Source: Brevibacterium permense
GTDB taxonomy: Bacteria > Actinomycetota > Actinomycetes > Actinomycetales > Brevibacteriaceae
Direction of reading: 5' to 3'
DNA length: 64,000 nucleotides
Assembly (NCBI RefSeq): GCF_013280495.1
Contig: NZ_JABSSX010000005.1
Span: 186,001-250,000, forward strand
The position numbers and the translations under genes are program-made. Numbering within the stretch: position 1 is the first letter of the stretch; every line of letters begins with the position of its first letter. The notes below the pieces were generated by a model. That model saw only the letters and a list, made by a program, of their open reading frames with translations. It was not told the origin of the DNA and made no database searches. Positions 33,959 through 41,876 of this stretch are shown here, piece by piece.

Positions 33959-34065
33959 GAACTGGCCTTTCGACGACGATGCCGGCGCGGAAGTCACCGG
34001 CGGATGAGGAGCACGACGCAACCGCAGGCGACAGGCCACCGACGCCGGCGACACTGAACGAGCGA

Positions 34066-35457
34066 TCAGCTGCGTTTCCTGAAGCCTAGCGGAGCACCGG
34101 TCAGGGTCAAGACGAAGACCACGATGAGGGAGCTCGCGCACATGGCGACGACTCCCGGCCAAGCGAAGTCGGAGAAGAGGACCGCCGAGAGCCAGGCGCC
34201 GAGGCTCGTACCCAGGTAGTAGACGGTGAGGTAGATGGCCGCAGAACGTGTGGAGTCGACTCCCGGCCGGGCGGCACTCGCCGCCGCGGAAGCACCCGTA
34301 TGTCCGAGGAAGAATCCGGCGGTGAGCAGCGACATGCCGATGATGATCACCACGAGCGAATCGACCAGAGTCAGCCCCGCACCGGCGAGCGCGATGACCA
34401 TTCCCGCCAGGGTGATCCGAGTGCGTGAGTACTTCGTGGCCAAGCGGCCGTAATACGTGGTGACGACGGTGCCGACGAGGTAGATGAGGAAGAACAGGGC
34501 GACCGCGCCCTCGCTCAGGTGCCACGGATCGTGCTGCAGGCGGGTGCCGAGCATCGTGAATGATCCGCCGAAGACGATCATGCACAGGAACCCGGTGAGG
34601 TAGATCCGCCACAGACCTCCGCGCAGCGGAATCGCTCGCCGAGGCGGCTGCGCGCTCCCAGCCCCACCGTCGTCGGCGGCGTCGCCGGCAGAGTCGGCAT
34701 CGTCGTCGACGGACCCGTCGGTAGCGGCCGGGACGCCATCACCGTCGGCGAGAGCATTGCTGGCCCTGCCGTCACCTGCGGCGACAGCGTCAGGGTCGGC
34801 CGCCTCGGTGGGGGTGGGATCCGTATCGGACGGAGCGGAATCGTCCGAATCGAGGACGGCCCGGCTGCGGGCGGTGGAGAAAAGATCGTGGCGCAGCAGC
34901 CAGACGACGATGAGCCCGAAGATCAGTGACACGACCGCGGTGAACGCAAGCCCGCCGTGCCAGCCGAGGAATTCCGACGCCAGCCCGGTGAGCAGCCTCG
35001 AGCAAAGCCCGCCGATCGTGTTTCCGGCGATGTAGACCCCGATCGCTCCGGGCAGCGCGGCCGGCGGCAGACGCAAAGAGAGATAGGCCATGGCCGTGGC
35101 CGGCACCGAAGCGATCGCCAGTCCCTGGAGGAACCGGACGACGATGAGCAGCTCCGGGGTCGGAGTGAAAGGAAGGACGAGCGCGAGGATCGCCGCAACG
35201 ATCACCCCCGCGCCGATCTGGCGGGCGTGGCCGATGCGCGGGGCGAGCATCGAGAAGGGAATGAGGAAACAGGCCATGGCCACGTTCGTCGCGGACACGG
35301 TCAGGCTCGCCGTCGGACCGTCGATTCCGTAGGCGTCCCGGATCGCCGGCAGCAGTCCCTGGGTCTCATAGAGGACGAGAAAGACGGAGATTCCCGCTAG
35401 GAAGACCGCGGCTACGGTACGCCGAGTGCTCGTCGGACTCGGCTCACCTGTGCTCAT
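34066..35457 (-). CDS. MFS transporter with a long acidic central loop
   Basis: A 463-residue, 12-segment major facilitator: an N-terminal half to about residue 195 and a C-terminal half from about 275. The cytoplasmic loop between them holds about 80 residues very rich in Asp and Ala (SDDSAPSDTDPTPTEAADPD, DDDADSAGDAADDGGAGS). It resembles drug or acetate-type exporters of the CynX/NimT or AraJ kind; the cargo is not readable. ATG 35457 is the start. Confidence 0.78.
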   Translation of the reverse strand: MSTGEPSPTSTRRTVAAVFLAGISVFLVLYETQGLLPAIRDAYGIDGPTASLTVSATNVAMACFLIPFSMLAPRIGHARQIGAGVIVAAILALVLPFTPTPELLIVVRFLQGLAIASVPATAMAYLSLRLPPAALPGAIGVYIAGNTIGGLCSRLLTGLASEFLGWHGGLAFTAVVSLIFGLIVVWLLRHDLFSTARSRAVLDSDDSAPSDTDPTPTEAADPDAVAAGDGRASNALADGDGVPAATDGSVDDDADSAGDAADDGGAGSAQPPRRAIPLRGGLWRIYLTGFLCMIVFGGSFTMLGTRLQHDPWHLSEGAVALFFLIYLVGTVVTTYYGRLATKYSRTRITLAGMVIALAGAGLTLVDSLVVIIIGMSLLTAGFFLGHTGASAAASAARPGVDSTRSAAIYLTVYYLGTSLGAWLSAVLFSDFAWPGVVAMCASSLIVVFVLTLTGAPLGFRKRS

Positions 35458-35612
35458 GAGCCCTACGCTATGCCTCCGGCAAGCAGCGGCTCAAACGATT
35501 CCGGGTCCCGGACCGTGTGAGTCCGGACACCGCGGGGATGCGGAGGATAACCCCATCGCCGAGGCGGTCCTGGGACTTCTAGGCTGAAGACCTGAAGTTC
35601 GACGAGCAGTGA

Positions 35613-36107
35613 ATGGACGTGCCAGCGATGACGGCGACCAGCGAGATTCCCGCACTCAGCGCAGACCACGCGAACCGCCCTGCCGCGCCCTCTGACTCGT
35701 CAGCCGCTCCACAGAACCCGGCCCTGCCCTCCCCTGGTGTCTCTGCTTCGTCCCTGGAATCGCTTGCGCCGACCGATAGCCGACACACGGGCGTGCCCGG
35801 CAATCGGTCCTTCGTCATCACCTGGCTGCTGTCGATGCTCTTCGGGGCCCTCGGTTTCGATCGGCTCTATACCGGCCGGTACCTCACGGGCGCGCTCAAG
35901 CTGCTCAGCCTCGGCGGAATGGGGATCTGGTGGATCATCGATCTCGGCATCGTCCTCGCCTGCGGTCTGCGCTATCGGCGGGAGCCGCTGCGCGGTTACG
36001 CGCAGGACAAGGAGATCGCGTGGATCGCCACCGGGTTCACCCTCATCGTCGCCTATTCGATGCAGGTCGACGAGCTCGTCACGACGTTCCTCGGCAGCCT
36101 CTTCTGA
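35613..36107 (+). CDS. TM2 domain-containing protein
   Basis: A 164-residue protein with a disordered Ala/Pro/Ser-rich N-terminus to about residue 62, then the TM2 domain: SFVITWLLSMLFGALGFDRLY, GRYLTGALKLLSLGGMGIWW and IDLGIVLACGLRYR. A third hydrophobic stretch (WIATGFTLIVAYSM) follows. TM2 proteins are two-helix membrane proteins of unknown function. The ATG 35613 has only a weak ribosome binding site; ATG 35628 is an alternative. Confidence 0.78.
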   Translation: MDVPAMTATSEIPALSADHANRPAAPSDSSAAPQNPALPSPGVSASSLESLAPTDSRHTGVPGNRSFVITWLLSMLFGALGFDRLYTGRYLTGALKLLSLGGMGIWWIIDLGIVLACGLRYRREPLRGYAQDKEIAWIATGFTLIVAYSMQVDELVTTFLGSLF

Positions 36108-36253
36108 GACGGTCCCGCCGCCTGTTCTGATGCGCCTCGGCAGCCTGTCCTGAGACGGTTCGCCGACAGTTCACGACTGTCTCAGGTCTGCCTTTCCTGA
36201 AAACTGCACGTTCTCGGTCTAGGCTCGAGATCAGGACAGTTCAAGGAGGCACA

Positions 36254-37837
36254 ATGAAACGGCAATTCCCCATTGTCCGGATGCTCACCGGCGAATCGGC
36301 AGGCAAGCAGATCGCCGGAGCGGCGGCGGCCGCCTCGGCGCTCGGACTCGGCGCACTCGCCGCATGGGATCTCACGCAGAAGAAGCACTCGATCCTGCGC
36401 AACTATCCGATCGCCGGGCACGCCCGATTCCTGCTGGAGTCGATCCGGCCGGAGATCCAGCAGTACTTCATCGAACGCAACTGGGACGGGCGCCCGTTCA
36501 ATCGCGACATCCGCACCACCATCTACGAACGAGCCAAAGGCACTCACTCAGAACACGCGTTCGGCACCGAGCACGATGTCGACCGCGCCGGCTACGAGGC
36601 GCTCATGCACTCGAACATGCCGATCCCCAATCCGCCCAGGCCACCACGCGTGCGCGTCGGCGGTGACGAGTGCACCCAGCCCTACGACATCTCGCTGCTC
36701 AACGTCTCGGCAATGAGCTTCGGCTCGCTGAGCAACAACGCCATCCGAGCCCTGAACAAGGGTGCGGCGCTGGGCGGATTCGCCCACGACACCGGTGAGG
36801 GATCGATTTCGCCGTATCACCGTGAGCACGGCGGCGACCTCATCTGGGAGCTCGGCACCGGATACTTCGGAGCCCGCACCCCCGAAGGAAAATTCTCCCC
36901 CGAGATCTTCGCCGAGAAGGCGCAGGACCCGCAGGTGAAGATGGTCTCGCTCAAGCTCTCCCAGGGCGCGAAGCCGGGCATCGGCGGTGTGCTGCCAGGG
37001 CCGAAGGTCACCGAGGAGATCTCCGAGATCCGCGGCATCCCCGTCGGCCAGACCTGCATCAGCCCTCCCGGACACACGGTGTTCTCGACTCCGATCGAAC
37101 TGCTCGAGTTCATCCGGCAGATGCGAGAACTCTCCGGCGGCAAGCCGGCTGGTTTCAAACTGTGCATCGGCTCGCGCACGGAGTTCCTCTCGATCGTCAA
37201 GGCCATGGTGGAGACCCAGATCCTGCCGGACTTCATCATCGTCGACGGCTCCGAAGGCGGCACGGGTGCTGCACCATTGGAGTTCGAGGACAATGTCGGT
37301 CTGCCTCTGACCCAGGGGCTGATGATCGTCCACAACGCGCTCGTCGGCGCGGGCCTGCGGAAGAAGATCAAGGTCGGCGCCTCGGGCAAGATCGCCACCG
37401 GCACCGATATCGTCAAACGCCTCATCCAGGGTGCCGACTTCACGAACTCGGCGCGGGCGATGATGATGGCCGTCGGCTGCATCCAGGCCCAGGCCTGCCA
37501 CACGGGCAAATGCCCCGTCGGCGTCGCCACACAGGATCCGCGGCGAGCGCGCGCCATCGACGTGCCCACCAAGGCAGAACGTGTGCGCAACTACCACGAC
37601 GGAGTCGTCGCCGAGGCGGTCCGCCTCATGGCATCGATGGGTGCGGCAGCACCGGACGAGCTGGAGCCGACGATGCTGCGACGCAATGTCTCGGCCTCCG
37701 AATCCTGGTCCTATGCTCGCCTCTACGACTGGCTGAAGCCCGGCGAGCTCCTTGATGACACCCCCTCGGAGTGGGCCGACGACTGGGCCACGGCCCGCGC
37801 GGACACCTTCACCATCCCCCGCGGACACAGCCGCTGA
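36254..37837 (+). CDS. FMN-binding glutamate synthase-like protein
   Basis: A 527-residue protein equal to the FMN/iron-sulfur synthase domain of the glutamate synthase large subunit without the amidotransferase part. One N-terminal membrane segment (IAGAAAAASALGLGALAAW, about residues 17-35) precedes the barrel, which contains NVSAMSFGSLSNNAIRALNKGA, GEGSISPYH, IIVDGSEGGTGAAP and the [3Fe-4S] pattern C-x5-C-H-x3-C-P in CIQAQACHTGKCPVG. Stand-alone members are common; the physiological reaction is unclear. AAGGAGG lies five bases before the ATG. The dienelactone-hydrolase gene follows after 28 bases and may share the transcript. Confidence 0.85.
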   Translation: MKRQFPIVRMLTGESAGKQIAGAAAAASALGLGALAAWDLTQKKHSILRNYPIAGHARFLLESIRPEIQQYFIERNWDGRPFNRDIRTTIYERAKGTHSEHAFGTEHDVDRAGYEALMHSNMPIPNPPRPPRVRVGGDECTQPYDISLLNVSAMSFGSLSNNAIRALNKGAALGGFAHDTGEGSISPYHREHGGDLIWELGTGYFGARTPEGKFSPEIFAEKAQDPQVKMVSLKLSQGAKPGIGGVLPGPKVTEEISEIRGIPVGQTCISPPGHTVFSTPIELLEFIRQMRELSGGKPAGFKLCIGSRTEFLSIVKAMVETQILPDFIIVDGSEGGTGAAPLEFEDNVGLPLTQGLMIVHNALVGAGLRKKIKVGASGKIATGTDIVKRLIQGADFTNSARAMMMAVGCIQAQACHTGKCPVGVATQDPRRARAIDVPTKAERVRNYHDGVVAEAVRLMASMGAAAPDELEPTMLRRNVSASESWSYARLYDWLKPGELLDDTPSEWADDWATARADTFTIPRGHSR

Positions 37838-37865
37838 GCCGCCGTCGCTTCCGAAAGGATTGCCC

Positions 37866-38435
37866 ATGACCACCCTTGTCCTTCTCCACTCGGCTCTGGG
37901 GCGGACGTCCGGGATGGACGCCATCGCCGAACGCTTCGCCCTGGCCGGATATACCGTGCACACTCCCGACATCTACGCGGGCAGGACCTTCGACGACGCA
38001 GAATCGGGAGTCGCCCATTCCCAGGAGGTCGGGTTCTCGACCCTCGTGGATCGGGTGAAGGACGCCTGCGAGGACCTCGGCGCCGATCTCGTCTTCGGCG
38101 GATTCTCACTCGGTGCCGCGCTCGCTCAGCAGATGGGCAAGAACGATCCGCGTGCCCGCGGAGTCCTGCTCTTCCACGGCGGTGGCTTCCCCAAGCCGAC
38201 GCGCTGGCAGGTAGGAGTGCCAGTGCAGGCTCATTTCGCCGTCGACGACTCCTGGCGCAGCCCGGGCACGATCGAGACGCTGATGGAGTCTGCGACGCAG
38301 GCGGGTGCGCAGGCAGAGTACTTCCTCTACCCGGGAAGCACCCACCTGTTCAGCGACCCGACCACTCCGGACTACCGCGAGGACAGCGCCGAACTGCTCT
38401 ACGAACGGGCCTTGGCCTTCCTCGACCGGTTCTGA
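37866..38435 (+). CDS. Dienelactone hydrolase family alpha/beta hydrolase
   Basis: A 189-residue alpha/beta hydrolase. The nucleophile elbow is GGFSLGA (about residue 77), so a serine replaces the cysteine of classical dienelactone hydrolase. The Asp is likely in FAVDDSW and the His in GSTHLFSD. It probably acts as a small esterase or lipase-like hydrolase of unknown substrate. ATG 37866 has AAAGGA upstream; longer in-frame extensions overlap the preceding gene. Confidence 0.82.
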   Translation: MTTLVLLHSALGRTSGMDAIAERFALAGYTVHTPDIYAGRTFDDAESGVAHSQEVGFSTLVDRVKDACEDLGADLVFGGFSLGAALAQQMGKNDPRARGVLLFHGGGFPKPTRWQVGVPVQAHFAVDDSWRSPGTIETLMESATQAGAQAEYFLYPGSTHLFSDPTTPDYREDSAELLYERALAFLDRF

Positions 38436-38538
38436 AATCCACTCCCCGGCTCCGGGGCCGCCCTTGCACGCAGCCCACCCGCCGCTCACCCCCGTCGATG
38501 CTGGCGGGCGCTGCCCACACATGTCACAGTCGGCCGTC

Positions 38539-39342
38539 TCAGCCCATGACGAGGCCGTTGTCGACGATAAGGTTCTGACCGGTCACCGCACGCGAAGCGG
38601 GAGAAGCGAAGAACACCACCGCCGAGGCGAAGTCCTCCGGAGTCGTCACACGTCGCAGCGCACTGGCGGCCGCGATCTGGTCGAAGACCTCTTCGGGCGT
38701 CGCCGAGGACGCATCGGTGGTGCGCAGCAGTCCGCCGGAGACCATGTTCACCCGCACCCCGGCCGGACCGAGATCCTTCGCGAACGTCCTGGTCAGCGAC
38801 AGCAGCGCCGCCTTGCCTGCCGTGTAGTCGTGGTACGGGACAACCGGGTCCTGGAAGAGGTTGGTGCCGATGTTGATGACCCGGCCAGATCCGAGCTCTC
38901 GGAAACCATGCATCGCGGCTTGGATCGTGTTGACCGCGCCCTCGACGGAACCGCGGAACTGGTCGGCGAAATCCGAATAGTCGATCTCATCGGCCGGTTG
39001 GCGTTCATCGCCGTTGAACGAGAAGTCTGCGAGAGCGTTGTTGACCACAGTGGATACGGGAGTACCGAACTCGGCGGCGGCGGTTTCGAACATGGCGTCG
39101 ACGGCGCGGGAGTCCGTGACATCGGCTTCGATGGCCACTGCACGTCCACCACGAGCGCGGACCGCCTCGGCGAGCTCTTCTGCAGTCTCGGCCGAGTATC
39201 GATAGTTGATGACCAGCGCCGCACCTTCCGGTGCGAAGGCCTTCGCGATCGCAGCGCCCAGGCCGCGTCCGGACCCGGTGACGAGCACGACCTGCTCATC
39301 GAGAGGCAGGGCTTCGGAGGTGAATGCCTGTGGGTTGCTCAT
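38539..39342 (-). CDS. SDR family oxidoreductase (3-oxoacyl-ACP reductase-like)
   Basis: A 267-residue classical SDR: TGSGRGLG (about residue 22), NNALADF instead of the usual NNAG (about 95), and YHDYTAGKAALL with the YxxxK pair (about 169), then SGGLLRTT. It ends with the FabG-like tail TGQNLIVDNGLVMG. It likely reduces a ketone with NAD(P)H; the substrate is unknown. ATG 39342 is chosen because GGAGA lies seven bases upstream. Confidence 0.82.
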   Translation of the reverse strand: MSNPQAFTSEALPLDEQVVLVTGSGRGLGAAIAKAFAPEGAALVINYRYSAETAEELAEAVRARGGRAVAIEADVTDSRAVDAMFETAAAEFGTPVSTVVNNALADFSFNGDERQPADEIDYSDFADQFRGSVEGAVNTIQAAMHGFRELGSGRVINIGTNLFQDPVVPYHDYTAGKAALLSLTRTFAKDLGPAGVRVNMVSGGLLRTTDASSATPEEVFDQIAAASALRRVTTPEDFASAVVFFASPASRAVTGQNLIVDNGLVMG

Positions 39343-39686
39343 CGCGTGTCTCCTTCGAACGTCGGTGGGCGGATCCTGACCCCACCATACCCACGAACCA
39401 CGCGTGCCAGGACGGAGCTGTGCCAGGACGGAGTCGTGCGCGACGGCGCTGCAGTGCGAAACCACCGTGGTACGTGGCGATTGTTGGGTCGATCCACGGT
39501 GATACCGCGGCTCAGAACACCGTGGATCGACCTAACAATCGTGCGACGGCCGTGTTCGCACCCCGCTCAGCAAGGAGCAAATCGCCCCGAACCGCGCGCA
39601 CATGGGCGACGGAACGTGCTCTGAGCGGCATGAGTCCATAGACTGAAAAGAAGACCACCGTTGTCCATCCCCAGGAAGTCACCCTT
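39343..39686. other. Intergenic gap between divergent genes
   Basis: This 344-base gap separates the SDR (minus) from the membrane protein (plus). It should contain both promoters, but I see no clear -35/-10 pair. It also holds the long inverted repeat at 39478-39541 and a short direct repeat TGCCAGGACGGAG (about 39407-39434). Confidence 0.6.
39478..39541. repeat. 24-base inverted repeat between divergent genes
   Basis: CGATTGTTGGGTCGATCCAC... (39478-39501) pairs with 39518-39541 with a single mismatch. The flanking genes point away from each other, so this copy cannot be explained as a gene-end terminator. It may be a regulatory palindrome or a member of a mobile repeat class. Confidence 0.85.
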
Positions 39687-40715
39687 ATGAACGAGCTCGG
39701 CGCCGGCATCTCCATCGGAGTCCTCGCGGCTCTCGTCGTCTTCGTCATCTACTTCATCGGAGCGAAGCTCGGACGATGGCAGCCCAGGAACCCCGCCAGT
39801 GGAGGCGGCGCCCAGGGCGGCTACCCGCAGACTCAGTACGGTCAGAACCCCTACGGCCAGCCCGGCTACAACCAGTCCGGTCGCCCGTGGAGCAGCGAGG
39901 ATGAGACCCGCGTTCTGCCCAGCAACGCGCAGGGCTACAACGCGCAGGGCTACGACGACGTCGACGCCGATCTGCCGCGAGCGACGAAGAACGAACTCGC
40001 CGCCAACATCCAGTACTCCGGCCAGATGATCGAGGCCAACCGACGAGCCGCCACCGCGGCCAACGGCGACACCGTCGCAGTGTTCACCTACATCCTCGGC
40101 GCCGCACTCATCGCCGTCGTCGCCTTCGTGTTCTTCAACAACCTGCTGCTGCCGGCCACCATCGGCGCGCTGACGGGCGCGATCATCTGCGTGGCTCTCT
40201 CGGCGACCTACACGATCAAGCACCTGGACTTCTGGCCGGACAACGCGACGATCTCCATCATCAACCTGCTCGTCGCTTTGGCCGCGTCGATCTTCATGTA
40301 CATCGGCTCCGTGCAGACAGTGCGCGACAACATCAGCTTGTCCACGATCACCGACTCGTTCGACGCCCTGCCCTTCAGCGACGGCTTCTCCGCCTTCGCC
40401 GTGGCCATCGGCGACCGGGTGGTGACGTTCTTCAAGGACTTCGGCTTCTTCGGCTTCGTGTTCCTGCTGTTCATGGGCATCGGCTGCATCATCGTCTTCA
40501 CCCTCGCCGCGAAGTCGCTCGTCGACGTGATGGATTGGCGGATCTTCGCCCAGTTCGGCCACAACGTCACCGATCGTCCCATGTCGTATTCGCGTGCCGT
40601 GCGCTTCCAGACGTCGAAGGTCTCGCACACTGTGACCTCGCTCGTCCTCGCCGTCATTGCTGTGCTCGCCGCCACAGGATTGCTCTATGACGGCTTCACC
40701 TGGTTCACACGCTGA
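39687..40715 (+). CDS. Multi-pass membrane protein of unknown function
   Basis: A 342-residue protein I do not recognise. One membrane segment (GISIGVLAALVVFVIYFIGA, about 7-26) is followed by a Gly/Tyr/Gln-rich linker (QTQYGQNPYGQPGYNQSG, about 46-65) and an acidic stretch. From about residue 128 there are six or seven more membrane segments, ending ATGLLYDGFTWFTR. AGGAAG precedes the ATG. It lies directly upstream of oleA on the same strand, 124 bases away; whether it belongs to olefin formation is open. Confidence 0.7.
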   Translation: MNELGAGISIGVLAALVVFVIYFIGAKLGRWQPRNPASGGGAQGGYPQTQYGQNPYGQPGYNQSGRPWSSEDETRVLPSNAQGYNAQGYDDVDADLPRATKNELAANIQYSGQMIEANRRAATAANGDTVAVFTYILGAALIAVVAFVFFNNLLLPATIGALTGAIICVALSATYTIKHLDFWPDNATISIINLLVALAASIFMYIGSVQTVRDNISLSTITDSFDALPFSDGFSAFAVAIGDRVVTFFKDFGFFGFVFLLFMGIGCIIVFTLAAKSLVDVMDWRIFAQFGHNVTDRPMSYSRAVRFQTSKVSHTVTSLVLAVIAVLAATGLLYDGFTWFTR

Positions 40716-40765
40716 TGAACATCCCAGAAACCGGGCGGTAAGATAGGTCCGGAATTCCCCCGTGG

Positions 40766-40785
40766 TGACGCGTCAGGCGCGCGCC
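40766..40785. promoter_or_regulatory. Two abutting 10-base palindromes upstream of oleA
   Basis: TGACGCGTCA (40766-40775) and GGCGCGCGCC (40776-40785) are each perfect palindromes and touch each other, 54 bases before the oleA start. A -10-like TAAGAT (about 40738) lies upstream. They could be operator half-sites for control of the ole genes. GC-rich short palindromes can also occur by chance. Confidence 0.4.
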
Positions 40786-40839
40786 TCTGCGGACGATATC
40801 GACACCGACGAACGACCCGAAAAGGGATGAGTACTTCAA

Positions 40840-41868
40840 TTGGCGAATGGCAACGCAACATTTCGGCACTCCAACGTGGCCCTGCTCGGCCTGACCGAGA
40901 CCCTGGCCCCGAACGAAGTGACCTCGCAGGAATTCGACGACCGCCTCGCCGATACGCTGTCATCTCTCAAACTGCCCCAGGGTCTGCTCCAACGCGTCGC
41001 CGGTGTGTACGCCCGCCGCAACTGGGATGAGCCCCACCAGTTCGCCGATGGTGCGATCGCGGCCGGAAAGAAGGCCCTCGCCGAGGCGGGGGTCCCTCCC
41101 GACGCCATCGGACTGATGGTCAACACCTCCGTGACCCGTGAGCACCTGGAACCGTCCGTGGCCGTCGGCGTCCACGCCGGCATCGGGCTCGGCCCGCAGG
41201 CGATGAACTTCGACATCGCCAACGCATGCCTGGGATTCGTCAACGGAATGACCCTGGCCGCGAACATGATCGACGCCGGGCAGATCGAATACGCCCTCAT
41301 CGTCGCCGGCGAAGACGCCTCCCGCGTCCAAGACGCGACGCTGCGTCGCCTCAACCGCCCGGAGATCACCCGCGAGGAGTACCTCAACGAATTCGCGTCC
41401 CTGACCTTGGGATCCGGCGCTGCCGCCGCCGTCCTCGGACCGGCCGACAGACATCCGGAGGGCCACCGCATCCTCGGCGGGATCACCCGTGCGGCCACCC
41501 AGCATCACGAGCTGTGCGTCGGCGATCACAACGGAATGTTCACCGACACGAAGGGGCTGCTCTCCGGCGGCATGGAACTCGTCGTCGCTGCGTGGGAGGA
41601 AGCCCACGAGACCGGGTGGAACTGGCGGGAGATGGACCGCTACGTCATGCACCAGGTCTCCGATGTGCACACGAATTCGATCACGAAGGCCGCGAACCTC
41701 GACCCCGACCGGATCCCCGTGAGCTACCCGGAGCTGGGCAACGTCGGCCCCGCCTCACTGCCCATCACCCTGTCCCGTGAGGCCGAGAACCTCAGACCCG
41801 GCGACCGCATCCTGTGCATGGGCGTCGGCTCCGGCCTCAACACCGCCATGACCGAGATCGAGTGGTAG
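40840..41868 (+). CDS. oleA: OleA: acyl-CoA condensing thiolase-fold enzyme of olefin biosynthesis (3-oxoacyl-ACP synthase III family)
   Basis: A 342-residue FabH-like enzyme. The catalytic cysteine is C130 in DIANACLGF, with His271 in MHQVSDVHTN and Asn301 in ELGNVGPASL. OleA joins two fatty acyl-CoAs head to head to a beta-keto acid. The identification rests on the adjoining OleB-OleC and OleD genes. The only usable start in frame is TTG 40840; AAGGGA lies 12 bases upstream, which is rather far. The stop overlaps or abuts the oleBC start, so translation is probably coupled. Confidence 0.88.
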   Translation: MANGNATFRHSNVALLGLTETLAPNEVTSQEFDDRLADTLSSLKLPQGLLQRVAGVYARRNWDEPHQFADGAIAAGKKALAEAGVPPDAIGLMVNTSVTREHLEPSVAVGVHAGIGLGPQAMNFDIANACLGFVNGMTLAANMIDAGQIEYALIVAGEDASRVQDATLRRLNRPEITREEYLNEFASLTLGSGAAAAVLGPADRHPEGHRILGGITRAATQHHELCVGDHNGMFTDTKGLLSGGMELVVAAWEEAHETGWNWREMDRYVMHQVSDVHTNSITKAANLDPDRIPVSYPELGNVGPASLPITLSREAENLRPGDRILCMGVGSGLNTAMTEIEW

Positions 41869-41876
41869 AGACCTTC

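Noticed and set aside
33959-34612. Upstream extension of the crotonase at 33059-33958
   Set aside because: The added part overlaps the MFS gene and is not crotonase-like; MSETTNSTVV at 33958 is the natural start.
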